Positions 19,397-29,707 are shown, counted from the first letter of the stretch. The stretch is DNA of 64,000 bases from Acinetobacter sp. ANC 4173 (GCF_004331255.1 NZ_SJOF01000007.1:124001-188000), one strand, 5' to 3'. Notes: generated by a model from the sequence alone, not told the origin. Numbers and translations are program-made.

Positions 19397-20152
19397 ATGC
19401 AAATTTACTTGGCACGAAATAATCAACAAGCTGGTCCATACACTTTAGAACAGTTGAATCAAATGCTTGCCAGCCAACAAATACTCTTAACAGATTTGGC
19501 TTGGCATGAAGGTATGACGGAATGGAAAGCTTTAGGTGAATTAACCCAAGGGAAACTTGTATATACACCAACAGGTTATGTTCCACCAACACATATACCT
19601 TTACAGAACTCCACAATTATCCAAACGAAAGTTGAAGGCAAAGTATCTAAACCAGAACTTGCTTCAGTCAATATTCGTGCGTTAGCAAAAATCATTGATT
19701 TATTACTTTGGCTGCCCGCAGCTGCAATTCCTTCTTTCTTTCTGAATGCCAATCAGGTGAATGAGCTAGCTAGCATTCAGCAAAAAATGCAAGCTGCAGA
19801 CACCTCCACACAAGCTATGCAATTGCAACAGCAACTTTTCACGCTTATTCCAATCGAAGCGTGGCAAACCATGTTTGCCTATATCATTATTATGCTAGCG
19901 ATTCAGGCATTCTTTCTAGCAAAGTCTGGACAAAGTATTGGTAAAAAGTTAACGCGAATTAAAATTGTAGATGCCAATAATGGCGAGAAAGTGAATTTAA
20001 CGCGAATCTTTCTGTTACGCAGTATTGTATTTATCATTTTAAACATGCTATTTATGCCATTTATTACGATTGCCGACTATTTATTCGCATTCGGAAAAAA
20101 TCGACAAACATTGCACGATAAACTAGCAAAAACCATCGTGATAAAACAATAA
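19397..20152 (+). CDS. GYF_2-RDD two-domain inner-membrane protein
   Basis: 251 residues. Residues 1-50 form a GYF_2-type domain with the signature 'GPYTLEQLNQML' and 'LAWHEGMTEWKALGEL'. A proline/threonine linker follows. From about residue 88 an RDD domain begins ('VNIRALAKIIDLLLW'), with a second hydrophobic helix around 158-178 and a third near 210-235, ending in the typical 'RQTLHDKLAKTIVI'. RDD proteins include transporters, but no substrate can be assigned. Single gene with its own terminator. Confidence 0.85.
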   Translation: MQIYLARNNQQAGPYTLEQLNQMLASQQILLTDLAWHEGMTEWKALGELTQGKLVYTPTGYVPPTHIPLQNSTIIQTKVEGKVSKPELASVNIRALAKIIDLLLWLPAAAIPSFFLNANQVNELASIQQKMQAADTSTQAMQLQQQLFTLIPIEAWQTMFAYIIIMLAIQAFFLAKSGQSIGKKLTRIKIVDANNGEKVNLTRIFLLRSIVFIILNMLFMPFITIADYLFAFGKNRQTLHDKLAKTIVIKQ

Positions 20153-20166
20153 ACGTGATTAAAATT

Positions 20167-20194
20167 AAGGGATGATCGGTTCATCCCTTTTTTT
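20167..20194 (+). terminator. Terminator of the GYF-RDD gene
   Basis: AAGGGATGA-TCGG-TTCATCCCTT followed by a T-run, 15 bases after the stop. Confidence 0.85.
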
Positions 20195-20338
20195 ACACAT
20201 AAGTTTGATATTTCAATAAAAAAAAACCTGAAACAACTAATTCCGACCACTAAAATCAGGTTTTATAACAGACATTTAAAGCGACTTTATATATAGCTTA
20301 GTTTAACGATATCAGGCATAATGCCCTACAACGTAGCG

Positions 20339-20396
20339 GTGTCACATGCTTGAGAATTTTTTTCATTCAAAAACAAAATTCTCAATCATGCGACAC
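20339..20396 (+). promoter_or_regulatory. Long inverted repeat in the cyoA upstream region
   Basis: Two 22-base arms (20339-20360 and 20375-20396) are complementary at 20 of 22 positions around a 14-base loop. It ends 55 bases before the cyoA start. As RNA it would be a very stable leader hairpin; as DNA it could be a regulator site. The wider interval 20195-20451 has no gene, only a looser ACCTGA/TCAGGT stem near 20225-20262. Confidence 0.6.
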
Positions 20397-20451
20397 TTTA
20401 ATCGCTATCCCATATTATTTAGGGAATGGGACTCTTCACCGAGGTTGTAAA

Positions 20452-21522
20452 ATGAGACAAACAATTTTAGCTGTATTGTCTTTATCAACGATTGCTGCAC
20501 TCTTAACTGGGTGTGGTGGTGATATGGTACTTCTAAACTCTAAAGGTCCAGTTGCGCAAGGTCAAAGTGACCTGATGATGACTGCGATCTATTTAATGCT
20601 ATTGGTCGTTATTCCATCGATCTTAATGGCATTATGGTTTGGTTGGAAATATCGTTCGTCGAATAAAGATGCAGACTATAAACCTACTTGGGCACACTCA
20701 ACTGCTATTGAAATTGTAGTTTGGGGTGTTCCAGTTATTATTATTGGTATTCTAGCTTGGTTAACTTGGTGGGGTTCACACAAGTATGACCCGTACCGTC
20801 CAATCGATTCTGATAAAGCACCATTAACCGTTCAAGTTATCGCTGAACAGTTTAAGTGGATCTTTATCTATCCAGAACAAGAAATTGCGACTGTTAACGA
20901 AATTCGCTTCCCAGAGAAAACTCCTGTGAACTTGCGTTTGACGTCTAACTTCACAATGAACTCGTTCTTCATTCCTGCACTTTCTGGCCAAATTTATACT
21001 ATGGCTGGCATGCAAACTCACCTGCATTTATTAGCAGATGAAACTAGCCCTGCTGAAGGCTACCGCGGTTTCTCTTCTAACTACTCAGGTTATGGCTTCT
21101 CTCAAATGCGTTTCCGTGCGCATTCAGTGACTGAAGCTCAGTTTGCTGATTGGGTCGCAGCTGTGAAAGCAGGCAACGGTAGTTCAATTAACCCTGAAGC
21201 AATTCAAAAAGGTATTTTAGACCAAGCTGAATTTGCAACCTTGCGTGATGGCAACCGTTCGCATCATCAGATCGAAGTTCTTATCGCTAAAGCGACTACT
21301 CCAGAAGAAAAGGCTGCTGCTGAAGCAATGAAGCCTTATCCAACTAAGCCACATCCAGTGACTTACTACTCTTCTGTTGAAAAAGGCTTGTTTGAATCAG
21401 TAATCAACAAATACATGAGTAACTATCACGGTGCTGATCATTCAGCTACTGCGGGTGCTCACGGGGCTGCTGCTGAAGCACATGCCGCAGTTGAACCTGC
21501 TTCATCGGCTGTAGGGGAATAA
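20452..21522 (+). CDS. cyoA: Cytochrome bo3 ubiquinol oxidase subunit II
   Basis: Subunit II of the proton-pumping quinol oxidase. 356 residues: a lipoprotein signal peptide with lipobox LLTGC (C21 the lipid-modified residue), two membrane helices at about 45-65 and 90-110, then a periplasmic cupredoxin-fold domain. Quinol oxidases lack the CuA ligands of cytochrome c oxidases, as here. The ATG at 20452 has GAGG 8 bases upstream; a longer in-frame extension has no signal peptide logic. First gene of cyoABCDE, 3 bases from cyoB. Confidence 0.95.
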   Translation: MRQTILAVLSLSTIAALLTGCGGDMVLLNSKGPVAQGQSDLMMTAIYLMLLVVIPSILMALWFGWKYRSSNKDADYKPTWAHSTAIEIVVWGVPVIIIGILAWLTWWGSHKYDPYRPIDSDKAPLTVQVIAEQFKWIFIYPEQEIATVNEIRFPEKTPVNLRLTSNFTMNSFFIPALSGQIYTMAGMQTHLHLLADETSPAEGYRGFSSNYSGYGFSQMRFRAHSVTEAQFADWVAAVKAGNGSSINPEAIQKGILDQAEFATLRDGNRSHHQIEVLIAKATTPEEKAAAEAMKPYPTKPHPVTYYSSVEKGLFESVINKYMSNYHGADHSATAGAHGAAAEAHAAVEPASSAVGE

Positions 21523-21525
21523 GAC

Positions 21526-23514
21526 ATGAGCTTCTTAGGTAAGTTAGGTCCAGATTCGATTCCACACGATCCAATCGTGTTGGTAACGGTTGCTTTGATG
21601 GTTTTAGGTGGTATTGCTGCTTTTGCAGGCATTACCTACTTTAAAAAATGGAGCTACTTGTGGAACGAATGGTTCACATCTGTAGACCATAAGAAAATTG
21701 GTATCATGTATATCTTGGTATCTGTAGTCATGTTACTTCGTGGCTTCGCAGATGCAATCATGATGCGTTTACAACTTTTCCTCGCTCGTGGTGGCGGTGA
21801 AGGTTATTTACACCCAGAACACTATGACCAGATCTTCACCGCTCACGGTGTAATTATGATCTTCTTCGTAGCAATGGGTCTTGTTGTTGGCTTAATGAAC
21901 ATCTCTGTACCTTTACAGATTGGTGCTCGTGACGTTGCCTTCCCATTATTGAACTCTGTAAGCTTCTGGTTATTCGCTGGTGCTGCAGGCTTAATGATGG
22001 TTTCACTTGCTTTAGGTGAATTCGCTGCTACAGGTTGGATGGCTTACCCTCCTCTTTCTGGCATTGAATACTCTCCTGGTGTTGGTGTTGACTACTACAT
22101 CTGGGCACTTCAGATTTCTGGTTTAGGTACACTTTTAACTGGTGTTAACTTCTTTGTTACCATCATCAAAATGCGTGCACCTGGCATGAAATTGATGGAT
22201 ATGCCAATTTTCACTTGGACTGCTCTTTGTACTGCAGTTCTGATTATTGCTGCATTCCCAGTGTTAACTGCAACAATTGCAATGTTATCTCTAGATCGTT
22301 ACTTCGGTTTCCACTTCTTTACCAATGAGCTTGGCGGTAGCCCAATGCTTTACGTAAACTTGATTTGGACTTGGGGTCACCCAGAAGTATATATCTTGGT
22401 ATTACCAGCCTTTGGTATTTACTCTGAAGTTGTATCGACTTTTGCTCGCAAAACGTTGTTCGGCTACAAATCTATGGTGTATGCAACAGTTGCAATTACT
22501 GTATTGTCATTTGTTGTATGGCTTCACCATTTCTTTACCATGGGTGCAGGTGCCAACGTTAACGCGTTCTTCGGTATCATGACGATGGTTATTGCGATTC
22601 CGACTGGTGTGAAAATCTTCTCTTGGTTATTCACCATGTACAAAGGTCGCATTACATATACAACACCAATGCTTTGGACACTGGGCTTCCTTGTGACTTT
22701 CGGTATCGGTGGTTTGACTGGTGTATTAATGGCTGTTCCGCCTGCGGACTTCCTTGTACACAACTCTTTATTCCTTATCGCTCACTTCCATAACGTAATT
22801 ATTGGTGGTGTTGTATTCGCAATGTTTGCGGGTATCATTTTCTACTGGCCAAAAATGTTTGGTTGGAAGCTTAATGAAGCTTGGGGTAAAGCAGCATTCT
22901 GGTTCTGGTTCTTAGGTTTCTACTTTGCATTCATGCCACTTTATATCCTTGGTTTCATGGGTATGACGCGTCGTTTGAATACATATGACAACCCTGAATG
23001 GGATCCGTACATCGCAATTGCATTGTTTGGTGCAGTATTAATCGCACTTGGTATTGCATGTTTCTTAATGCAAATCATTGTTGGTTTCTTACAACGCCAT
23101 GACAACATGGACGTTACAGGCGATCCATGGGACGGTCGTGTACTTGAATGGTCTACGTCTTCACCTGCTCCGTTCTATAACTTTGCTCATCTTCCTAAAA
23201 TTAGCGGTATCGATACTTTCTGGAATGACAAAGAGAATGGTGTTGCTTATGCACGTCCAACGTCTTATGAAGATGTACATATGCCAACGAACCGTGCTGC
23301 TGGCTTTGTAATCGCAATGTTCATTACTGTTATGGGCTTCGGTTTAATCTGGCACATTTGGTGGTTAGTTGTCGTAACCTTTGTTGCTGCAATCATCAGC
23401 TTCATCGTAAGCTCTTTCACTAAGAAAGTTGATTACTATGTTCCTGCTGCTGAAGTTGAGCGCATTGAAAACGAACGCTATGCGATTCTTGAAAAACACT
23501 TGAAGAAGGACTAA
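21526..23514 (+). CDS. cyoB: Cytochrome bo3 ubiquinol oxidase subunit I
   Basis: Catalytic subunit carrying haem b, haem o3 and CuB; reduces oxygen to water and pumps protons. 662 residues with about 15 membrane helices. CuB ligands are visible as H285 in '[16 protein letters not shown]' and H334/H335 in 'WLHHFFTMG'; '[12 protein letters not shown]' carries the haem ligands of helix X. Within cyoABCDE, 4 bases from cyoC. Confidence 0.97.
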   Translation: MSFLGKLGPDSIPHDPIVLVTVALMVLGGIAAFAGITYFKKWSYLWNEWFTSVDHKKIGIMYILVSVVMLLRGFADAIMMRLQLFLARGGGEGYLHPEHYDQIFTAHGVIMIFFVAMGLVVGLMNISVPLQIGARDVAFPLLNSVSFWLFAGAAGLMMVSLALGEFAATGWMAYPPLSGIEYSPGVGVDYYIWALQISGLGTLLTGVNFFVTIIKMRAPGMKLMDMPIFTWTALCTAVLIIAAFPVLTATIAMLSLDRYFGFHFFTNELGGSPMLYVNLIWTWGHPEVYILVLPAFGIYSEVVSTFARKTLFGYKSMVYATVAITVLSFVVWLHHFFTMGAGANVNAFFGIMTMVIAIPTGVKIFSWLFTMYKGRITYTTPMLWTLGFLVTFGIGGLTGVLMAVPPADFLVHNSLFLIAHFHNVIIGGVVFAMFAGIIFYWPKMFGWKLNEAWGKAAFWFWFLGFYFAFMPLYILGFMGMTRRLNTYDNPEWDPYIAIALFGAVLIALGIACFLMQIIVGFLQRHDNMDVTGDPWDGRVLEWSTSSPAPFYNFAHLPKISGIDTFWNDKENGVAYARPTSYEDVHMPTNRAAGFVIAMFITVMGFGLIWHIWWLVVVTFVAAIISFIVSSFTKKVDYYVPAAEVERIENERYAILEKHLKKD

Positions 23515-23518
23515 GACA

Positions 23519-24139
23519 ATGGCTGAAGTACTTCATCACGATAACCACGGACACGATGAACATCATCATCACGATGATACTGACATCACTGTCTTTGGTT
23601 TCTGGTCATACTTGATGAGTGACTTGATCCTATTCGGTACACTCTTCATTGCTTTCGTTGTATTAAGTGGTCACGTTCCACCGGGTACACCAAGTGCAAA
23701 AGAACTTTTTGGTGAGTCTTTAAGTTTCGTATTAACTGAAACTTTTGCTCTCTTAATTTCTTCTGTAACATTTGGTTTTGCTGTACTTGCATCATACAAA
23801 AAGAATGTTAGCCAAGTTTTAATCTGGTTAATTATTACTTGGGTATTTGGTGCATCGTTCATTGGCATGGAACTGTACGAGTTTAATCACCTTGTACATG
23901 CTGGTCATGGTCCAAGCACAAGTGCGTTCTTATCTGCGTTCTTTACTTTAGTTGGTACGCACGGTATTCACGTAACTTCTGGTTTGGTATGGATGATTGT
24001 GTTAATGATTCAAATCAAGAAAAATGGTTTGACTTTACCGAACACACGTCGTCTTGCTTGCTTGAGCTTGTTCTGGCACTTCCTTGACATCGTGTGGATC
24101 TGTGTATTCAGCGTAGTTTATTTGGCGGGAGTTCTCTAA
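23519..24139 (+). CDS. cyoC: Cytochrome bo3 ubiquinol oxidase subunit III
   Basis: Structural membrane subunit of the bo3 oxidase. 206 residues with a histidine/aspartate-rich cytoplasmic N terminus ('[17 protein letters not shown]') and five hydrophobic helices, including '[14 protein letters not shown]', the subunit III signature. The stop TAA overlaps the cyoD ATG by one base, so translation is coupled. Confidence 0.95.
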   Translation: MAEVLHHDNHGHDEHHHHDDTDITVFGFWSYLMSDLILFGTLFIAFVVLSGHVPPGTPSAKELFGESLSFVLTETFALLISSVTFGFAVLASYKKNVSQVLIWLIITWVFGASFIGMELYEFNHLVHAGHGPSTSAFLSAFFTLVGTHGIHVTSGLVWMIVLMIQIKKNGLTLPNTRRLACLSLFWHFLDIVWICVFSVVYLAGVL

Positions 24140-24468
24140 TGGGTCACGATCATCATACGTCTGATGCAGCTCACGGTACCGTAAAACAATATACCATTGG
24201 TTTTATTGTTTCTGTGTTATTAACTATTGTTCCATTCTACATGGCAATGAACCCAGAAAACTTCGGTCGTGGCGCAACTCTTGCAGTCATTGGTATTACT
24301 GCAATTGCTCAGGTTCTTGTACAGTTGATTTTCTTCTTGCACATGAACTCATCTGCAGAGCAGCGTTGGAACGTAATTGCATTTATTTATACAATTCTTA
24401 CAATTGCCGTTCTTTTGATTGGTTCTGTATGGGTTATGAATTACCTTCACTTCAACATGATGCTCTAA
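24139..24468 (+). CDS. cyoD: Cytochrome bo3 ubiquinol oxidase subunit IV
   Basis: Small membrane subunit that stabilises the bo3 oxidase. 109 residues, three helices, with the family motif 'AQVLVQLIFFLHMN'. The start is the ATG overlapping the cyoC stop; a longer frame runs back into cyoC but is only an overlap. Confidence 0.94.
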   Translation: MGHDHHTSDAAHGTVKQYTIGFIVSVLLTIVPFYMAMNPENFGRGATLAVIGITAIAQVLVQLIFFLHMNSSAEQRWNVIAFIYTILTIAVLLIGSVWVMNYLHFNMML

Positions 24469-24478
24469 ACTGGTTGTC

Positions 24479-25357
24479 ATGTTAAAAAAGTATTTATTCC
24501 TGACTAAGCCAGGAATTCTCTTTGGTAACTTCGTTACCACTTTGGGCGGCTTCTTCTTAGCCGCCCAAGGTTCTGTAGATTTCCTTTTACTTCTGATTAC
24601 CCTACTGGCTACAACTTTAGTTGTTGCATCAGGATGTGTAGTTAACAATGTCATTGATCAAGACATTGACCAAAAGATGCAACGTACTCAAAACCGTGCT
24701 CTTGTTCAAAAAACGATTAGTCCTAGTATTGCTCTTGTTTTTGCAGCAGCTTTAGGTCTTTTGGGATTTGGCATGTTATGGCTTTTTGTCAATGCTTATG
24801 CTTTTGGTTTCGCTGTTCTTGGTTTTGTTGTTTATGTCGGTTTTTATAGTCTTTGGAGCAAACGTACCACCATTCACCAAACATTGATTGGGAGTATCTC
24901 AGGTGCAAGTCCACCTGTAATTGGTTATACGGCTGTTTCTAACGAATTCGATGTTGCTGCATTACTGATTTTTTTAGCATATGCACTCTGGCAGATGCCC
25001 CATTCATGGGGAATTGCTATCTATCGTTTCGATGACTACAAAAATGCAGGTATTCCAATTTTACCTGTTGCACGTTCAATTTTACGTACCAAAGTCGAAA
25101 GTCTGATTTACGTAGTTTTGTTTGCAGCAGTATTAAATGGTCTATATTGCTTTGGTTATACAAACTTATTTTTCTTAATCAGCTTTAATGCTTTATGTGC
25201 CTATTGGGTTTATTTATCCATTATTGGTTTTAAAGCAGAAAATGATCAAGTTTGGGCTAAACGCTATTTCTTATATTCTGTGATTTTAATCACTGCTTTA
25301 AGTTTTAGTTTTAGTTTTAGCTATGTAAGCCCTGCCCCGCATTTACCACTTTTTTAA
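24479..25357 (+). CDS. cyoE: Protohaem IX farnesyltransferase (haem o synthase)
   Basis: Membrane prenyltransferase that attaches a farnesyl group to haem b to give haem o for the cyoB active site. 292 residues, about nine helices. The first aspartate-rich motif is 'NNVIDQDIDQKMQRTQNR' and the second is 'YRFDDYKNAGIPILPV'. Last gene of cyoABCDE, followed by a terminator. Confidence 0.96.
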   Translation: MLKKYLFLTKPGILFGNFVTTLGGFFLAAQGSVDFLLLLITLLATTLVVASGCVVNNVIDQDIDQKMQRTQNRALVQKTISPSIALVFAAALGLLGFGMLWLFVNAYAFGFAVLGFVVYVGFYSLWSKRTTIHQTLIGSISGASPPVIGYTAVSNEFDVAALLIFLAYALWQMPHSWGIAIYRFDDYKNAGIPILPVARSILRTKVESLIYVVLFAAVLNGLYCFGYTNLFFLISFNALCAYWVYLSIIGFKAENDQVWAKRYFLYSVILITALSFSFSFSYVSPAPHLPLF

Positions 25358-25386
25358 AAGATAGAGACCCCTCTCTATCTTTTAAA
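25356..25386 (+). terminator. Terminator of the cyo operon
   Basis: AAAAGATAGAGA-CCC-CTCTCTATCTTTT, overlapping the cyoE stop codon. Confidence 0.85.
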
Positions 25387-25550
25387 AATTTGCCCTATCT
25401 GAATACATTGTAAAAACTTACTTTTCTTTAGCTACTTTCATTTAAATATATTTATATTTAAACTCCATCCTAAATTCACAGCATAACTTATTTTATGACT
25501 TGAATTTGGTCGCTAAACCATCTAAAATTCATCCTTCGCAAATTATGCGA

Positions 25551-25620
25551 CACAACTTAGGTTGTGACTCCTTGCTTCCGACTTATTATTCTGGTTGGGG
25601 GCTGTTTAAACCGTAAGGAG
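25551..25620 (+). promoter_or_regulatory. rpsF leader, probable S6:S18 autoregulatory RNA
   Basis: CACAAC-TTAG-GTTGTG hairpin, then CTCCTT (25568-25573) complementary to the Shine-Dalgarno AAGGAG (25615-25620). The inner part holds a CCGAC/GTTGG stem, and CCG stands just 5' of the Shine-Dalgarno pairing. Sequestering the ribosome site next to a CCG is the known feature of S6:S18 leaders. Confidence 0.6.
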
Positions 25621-25626
25621 CTGACA

Positions 25627-26016
25627 ATGCGTCATTACGAAATCGTACTTTTAGTACACCCTGATCAAAGCGATCAAGTCGTTGGTATGGTAGAACGCTA
25701 CCTAACTCACATCAAAGAAGCTGAAGGTCAAATTCACCGTCTTGAAGACTGGGGCCGTCGCCAATTGGCTTACCCAATCAACAAGATCCACAAAGCTCAC
25801 TACATTCTTATGAATGTTGAGTGTGGTCAAACTACTCTTGATGAGTTAGAAGAATTGTTCCGTTATAATGACGCGATCCTTCGTAACTTAATCATCCGTC
25901 GTGAAAACGCAATCACTGAAGAGTCTTTATTGGCTAAGAGTGCTGAAGAAAAGCGTGCGCGTAAAGCTCAACGTGAAGAAGCACAACTAGCTGCTCAAGA
26001 CTCTGCTGAAGCATAA
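25627..26016 (+). CDS. rpsF: 30S ribosomal protein S6
   Basis: Small-subunit platform protein that pairs with S18. 129 residues starting [14 protein letters not shown], with the motif '[17 protein letters not shown]' and a charged alanine/glutamate-rich C-terminal tail. The ATG at 25627 follows TAAGGAG; an upstream in-frame extension is the leader RNA, not protein. First of rpsF-rpsR-rplI. Confidence 0.97.
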   Translation: MRHYEIVLLVHPDQSDQVVGMVERYLTHIKEAEGQIHRLEDWGRRQLAYPINKIHKAHYILMNVECGQTTLDELEELFRYNDAILRNLIIRRENAITEESLLAKSAEEKRARKAQREEAQLAAQDSAEA

Positions 26017-26027
26017 GGAGAACATCA

Positions 26028-26255
26028 ATGGCACGTTTTTACCGTCGTCGCAAGTTCTGCCGCTTTACAGCTGAGAACGTTACGTACATCGACTACAAAG
26101 ATATCGACACTTTAAAACAGTACATCACTGAAAACGGCAAGATTGTTCCTAGCCGTATTACAGGTACTAAAGCTCGTTACCAACGTCAATTAGCGCTTGC
26201 TATTAAACAAGCTCGTTACTTGTCTTTGATCCCTTACACTGACAATCATAAGTGA
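26028..26255 (+). CDS. rpsR: 30S ribosomal protein S18
   Basis: 75 residues, basic, with '[13 protein letters not shown]' and '[17 protein letters not shown]' typical of S18. Eleven bases after rpsF, and the protein forms a heterodimer with S6 on the ribosome. The S6:S18 pair is the presumed ligand of the leader upstream. Confidence 0.97.
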   Translation: MARFYRRRKFCRFTAENVTYIDYKDIDTLKQYITENGKIVPSRITGTKARYQRQLALAIKQARYLSLIPYTDNHK

Positions 26256-26264
26256 GGTTGAGCT

Positions 26265-26711
26265 GTGGATATTATTTTATTACAACGCATTAAAAACCTT
26301 GGTAAATTAGGCGATAAAGTTTCAGTTAAAGCTGGTTACGGCCGCAACTACCTTATCCCTCAAGGTCAAGCAGTAGCAGCTACTGAAGCTAACACTGCTG
26401 CTTTTGAAGCTCGTCGCGCTGAACTTGAGAAAGCTGAAGCTGATGTTTTAGCTGCTGCTCAAGCACGTGCTAGCCAATTAGACGAAGTTAACATCGTAAT
26501 CACTGCTAAAGCTGGTGACGAAGGTAAACTATTCGGTTCGATCGGTACGCGTGACATCGCTGACGCTTTAACTAATGCTGGTCTTGTTGTTGACCGTGCA
26601 GAAGTTCGTTTACCAAATGGTGCGCTTCGCCACACTGGTGAATTCAACATCGCAATCCAATTGCATCATGATGTTGTTGCTGAAGTTCTCGTTACTATCG
26701 TATCTGAGTAA
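26265..26711 (+). CDS. rplI: 50S ribosomal protein L9
   Basis: 148 residues with the N-terminal signature '[20 protein letters not shown]', a long connecting helix (about 40-75) and the C-terminal globular domain. GTG start with a GAGGTTGAG ribosome site. Last gene of the ribosomal operon, followed by a strong terminator. Confidence 0.97.
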   Translation: MDIILLQRIKNLGKLGDKVSVKAGYGRNYLIPQGQAVAATEANTAAFEARRAELEKAEADVLAAAQARASQLDEVNIVITAKAGDEGKLFGSIGTRDIADALTNAGLVVDRAEVRLPNGALRHTGEFNIAIQLHHDVVAEVLVTIVSE

Positions 26712-26720
26712 TTTCTTGCA

Positions 26721-26756
26721 AAAAAAAAGGGCATGCTCACGCATGCTCTTTTTTTA
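26721..26756 (+). terminator. Terminator of rpsF-rpsR-rplI
   Basis: GGGCATGC-TCAC-GCATGCTC stem between an A-tract and a T-tract, 10 bases after rplI. Confidence 0.88.
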
Positions 26757-26912
26757 TCTCTAAATTTTCTCACTTATCAATTCCAAGCCCACATTAGGCT
26801 GAAATTTTGATACTATCTTTACCCCAGAGTGCGTATTATTGATGACATTATCATGATGCTCTGCACTTCTATCTGCATTATTCTTTCCTGCATTTATCTT
26901 TAGGTTTTTGAT

Positions 26913-28358
26913 ATGTCTCAGGCAAATGCCACTGCTACCCCAAACTCATCCAAAGCAGACAATAAAATAAATGAGTCGAATCAACTCAAAGAATTTCGCA
27001 CACCTCCACATAATTTAGCCATCGAGCAAGCTGTGCTCGCTGCACTTATGACCGTTGCCGAGTCATTCGAGCAAGTCAGTGATGTACTGAATGAACAAGA
27101 TTTTTATGCAACACGCCATAAATACATTTATCGGGCAATTGAAAAACTCGCGCAAGAAAATTCGCCTTACGATGCAGTTTTGGTGAATGACTGGTTAATT
27201 AAGCAGAATTTGCTGGAAGCGATTGGTGGTGAAGAATATTTAATGCAGCTGATGGCTGACTCTCCGTCAAGTTTCTATAACCTCGAAACCTATGCCAATA
27301 AAATTAAAGAATTTTCGACTTTACGTAACATGATTAAAGTCAGTTCTGAAATCTTACAAAATGCTTATGACACCAAAGGTCGCAGTGTCGGTGAAATTTT
27401 AGATTTAGCAGAAACCAATATTTTCTCGATTGCTGAACAACACAATAACAATAAGAAAAATGCAGGTCCAAAAGCCATTAATACCGTAGTTGCCGATGTT
27501 TTTGACAAATTAAATGAACTGTCTCAAATGGAAGGTAACATTACTGGTCTAACCACGGGTTTTGTTGAATTAGATAATAAAACTTCAGGCATGCAAGCAG
27601 GCGATATGATTATTGTTGCTGCACGTCCATCAATGGGTAAAACCACTTTTGCCATGAATTTAGTTGAAAGTGTGCTATTTAACTGTGATTTACCTGCACT
27701 AGTGTTCTCGATGGAAATGCCCGCAGACTCGATTGCTATGCGTTTGATTTCCGCTTACGGCAAAGTACATCAAGGTCATTTACGTGCTGGTAAACTCGAT
27801 GGTGATGAATGGTCTAAAGTCACTGGTACGATTTTACAGCTACAAGAAAAGCATCTGTATATTGATGACTCTTCTGCCCTGCCTCCAACCGAATTACGTG
27901 CGCGTGCACGTCGTATCGCCAAACAACATGGGGGAAAACTGGGCTGTATTATGGTCGACTATTTACAGTTGATGAAAGTCCCAGGTATGGGAGATAACCG
28001 TGTGGGTGAAATTGGTGAAATTTCTCGAAGCTTAAAAGCATTAGCAAAAGAAATGATGTGTCCCGTCATCGCACTGTCTCAGTTAAACCGTTCTCTGGAA
28101 AACCGTCCCAATAAGCGCCCTGTAATGTCCGACTTACGTGAATCAGGTGCAATTGAGCAGGATGCCGACTTAATTATGTTTATTTACCGTGATGAGGTTT
28201 ATAACAAAGAGTCGAAAGAAGCGGGTACCGCCGAAATTATTATTGGTAAGCAACGTAATGGTCCAATTGGTACAGTCCGATTGGCTTTTGAAGGTCAGTA
28301 TACGCGTTTTAGTAACTTGTCACCTGAATACTATAGTCAGTACAATGACGAAGAATAA
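26913..28358 (+). CDS. dnaB: Replicative DNA helicase
   Basis: Hexameric helicase of the replication fork. 481 residues: N-terminal DnaB domain starting 'TPPHNLAIEQAVLAALM' after a disordered 30-residue leader, then the RecA-like domain with Walker A 'ARPSMGKTTFA' (K243) and the 'QLNRSLENRPNKRP' arginine-finger region. Separately transcribed from the ribosomal operon before it and terminated before alr. Confidence 0.97.
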   Translation: MSQANATATPNSSKADNKINESNQLKEFRTPPHNLAIEQAVLAALMTVAESFEQVSDVLNEQDFYATRHKYIYRAIEKLAQENSPYDAVLVNDWLIKQNLLEAIGGEEYLMQLMADSPSSFYNLETYANKIKEFSTLRNMIKVSSEILQNAYDTKGRSVGEILDLAETNIFSIAEQHNNNKKNAGPKAINTVVADVFDKLNELSQMEGNITGLTTGFVELDNKTSGMQAGDMIIVAARPSMGKTTFAMNLVESVLFNCDLPALVFSMEMPADSIAMRLISAYGKVHQGHLRAGKLDGDEWSKVTGTILQLQEKHLYIDDSSALPPTELRARARRIAKQHGGKLGCIMVDYLQLMKVPGMGDNRVGEIGEISRSLKALAKEMMCPVIALSQLNRSLENRPNKRPVMSDLRESGAIEQDADLIMFIYRDEVYNKESKEAGTAEIIIGKQRNGPIGTVRLAFEGQYTRFSNLSPEYYSQYNDEE

Positions 28359-28384
28359 AAAATGGGCGTTCAGCCCATTTTTTA
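28357..28384 (+). terminator. Terminator of dnaB
   Basis: AAAAAATGGGC-GTTCA-GCCCATTTTTT overlapping the dnaB stop. Confidence 0.87.
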
Positions 28385-28636
28385 TTTAACCCTGAATACT
28401 TAAAATAACGCTACCATAAGACCGTCTTTATCGAACAAAACCGATAATCCATACATTTAAATAGAATAAAGCCATGAAATAAGATGGGTATTTGATTTTT
28501 ATAGGTCTACAATAACTGACATATTTTGTGGATATTTACCTGAACGGTAATACCATGCCATATTTCTGATTCGATGACTTGAAATAAAACCATTGTTTTA
28601 ATCTTGCCATTCTCTGTTCCCAAAGGAGTCATTCGG

Positions 28637-29707
28637 GTGCGCCAAGCAACAGTTTGTATTGATCAATCAGCACTTCAATATAATTTAAACCGTGTCAAAC
28701 AACTTGCCCCTAAGGCAAAAATCGTAAGTATGGTGAAAGCAAATGCTTATGGACATGGGATCAAAGACTGTCTTGCAGCCTTAAATAGTAGCGATGCTTT
28801 TGGTGTCGCCTGCTTGCAAGAAGCATTGGAAATTCGTGCTTTAGGCTATGAACAGCCAATTACATTAATTGAAGGGATATTTTCCGCTGATGAAATGCAG
28901 ACCGTCATTGCAGAAAAGCTGGAATGTGTTGTACATCAGCCACAACAAGTGAATTGGTTACTGGCCCATCAAGAACAATACACTGCCCTTGGACTCAAAG
29001 TCTGGATTAAGCTCAATAGTGGCATGAACCGATTAGGTTTTAAAGCCAGTGAAATTATTGCTGTCATTAATATCTTAAAAGCAGCAGGCTTTACCTGCGT
29101 ATTAACCATGCATTTTGCCAATGCTGATGCCGACCACCCTTTAAATGAACAACAAATTGCTCAGTTTATTGATATAAAACAAAGTTGTGCTCCAATTCTT
29201 GCTTCATGTTGTAATTCAGCTGCAATTTATCGTTGGCCTGAACTCCATTTCGATTATGTGCGCCCAGGCATTATGTTATATGGCGCAACACCTTTTGCTG
29301 ATCGGACTGTAAAAGATTTAGATCTACAGCCTGTGATGACTTTGAGTGCAGAAATTATTGCATTGAGTCATATTCAAAAAGGCGAAAAGGTTGGCTATGG
29401 TTCAACGTATACCGCATTACAAAACACGGATTTAGCCATCGTTTCAATTGGCTATGGAGATGGTTACCCTCGAGCCTATGTCAAACAAAATTATGTTGTG
29501 ATTCAAGGGAAAATGCTTCCTGTTGTTGGACGTGTCGCAATGGATATGGTTGCCATTGATGTTACTGGTTTAGGTGTTGCACTGGGCACACCTGTTGAAC
29601 TTTGGGGCAAACAACGTCTAGTAGATGATGTTGCCGAAGCAAATGGTACGATTGGTTATGAGCTTTTATGCCGTTTAAGCCAACGCCCTCATCGAAAAGT
29701 TGAATAA
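28637..29707 (+). CDS. alr: Alanine racemase
   Basis: PLP enzyme that interconverts L- and D-alanine for peptidoglycan. 356 residues, with the PLP lysine K34 in 'VKANAYGHG' and the second catalytic residue Y254 in 'GYGSTY'. The start is a GTG at 28637 with AAAGGAG 8 bases upstream; an upstream TTG would add 11 residues before that ribosome site. Located directly after dnaB, as in many gammaproteobacteria. Biosynthetic and catabolic forms cannot be told apart, but the context suggests the biosynthetic enzyme. Confidence 0.94.
   Translation: MRQATVCIDQSALQYNLNRVKQLAPKAKIVSMVKANAYGHGIKDCLAALNSSDAFGVACLQEALEIRALGYEQPITLIEGIFSADEMQTVIAEKLECVVHQPQQVNWLLAHQEQYTALGLKVWIKLNSGMNRLGFKASEIIAVINILKAAGFTCVLTMHFANADADHPLNEQQIAQFIDIKQSCAPILASCCNSAAIYRWPELHFDYVRPGIMLYGATPFADRTVKDLDLQPVMTLSAEIIALSHIQKGEKVGYGSTYTALQNTDLAIVSIGYGDGYPRAYVKQNYVVIQGKMLPVVGRVAMDMVAIDVTGLGVALGTPVELWGKQRLVDDVAEANGTIGYELLCRLSQRPHRKVE

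Noticed and set aside
20216..20262. AAAACCTGA...TCAGGTTTT stem as a second terminator after the GYF-RDD gene
   Set aside because: The loop exceeds 25 bases and a better terminator lies 25 bases earlier.
24349..24654. Minus-strand frame across cyoD/cyoE
   Set aside because: Antisense to two conserved, co-transcribed membrane protein genes; basic composition is a by-product.
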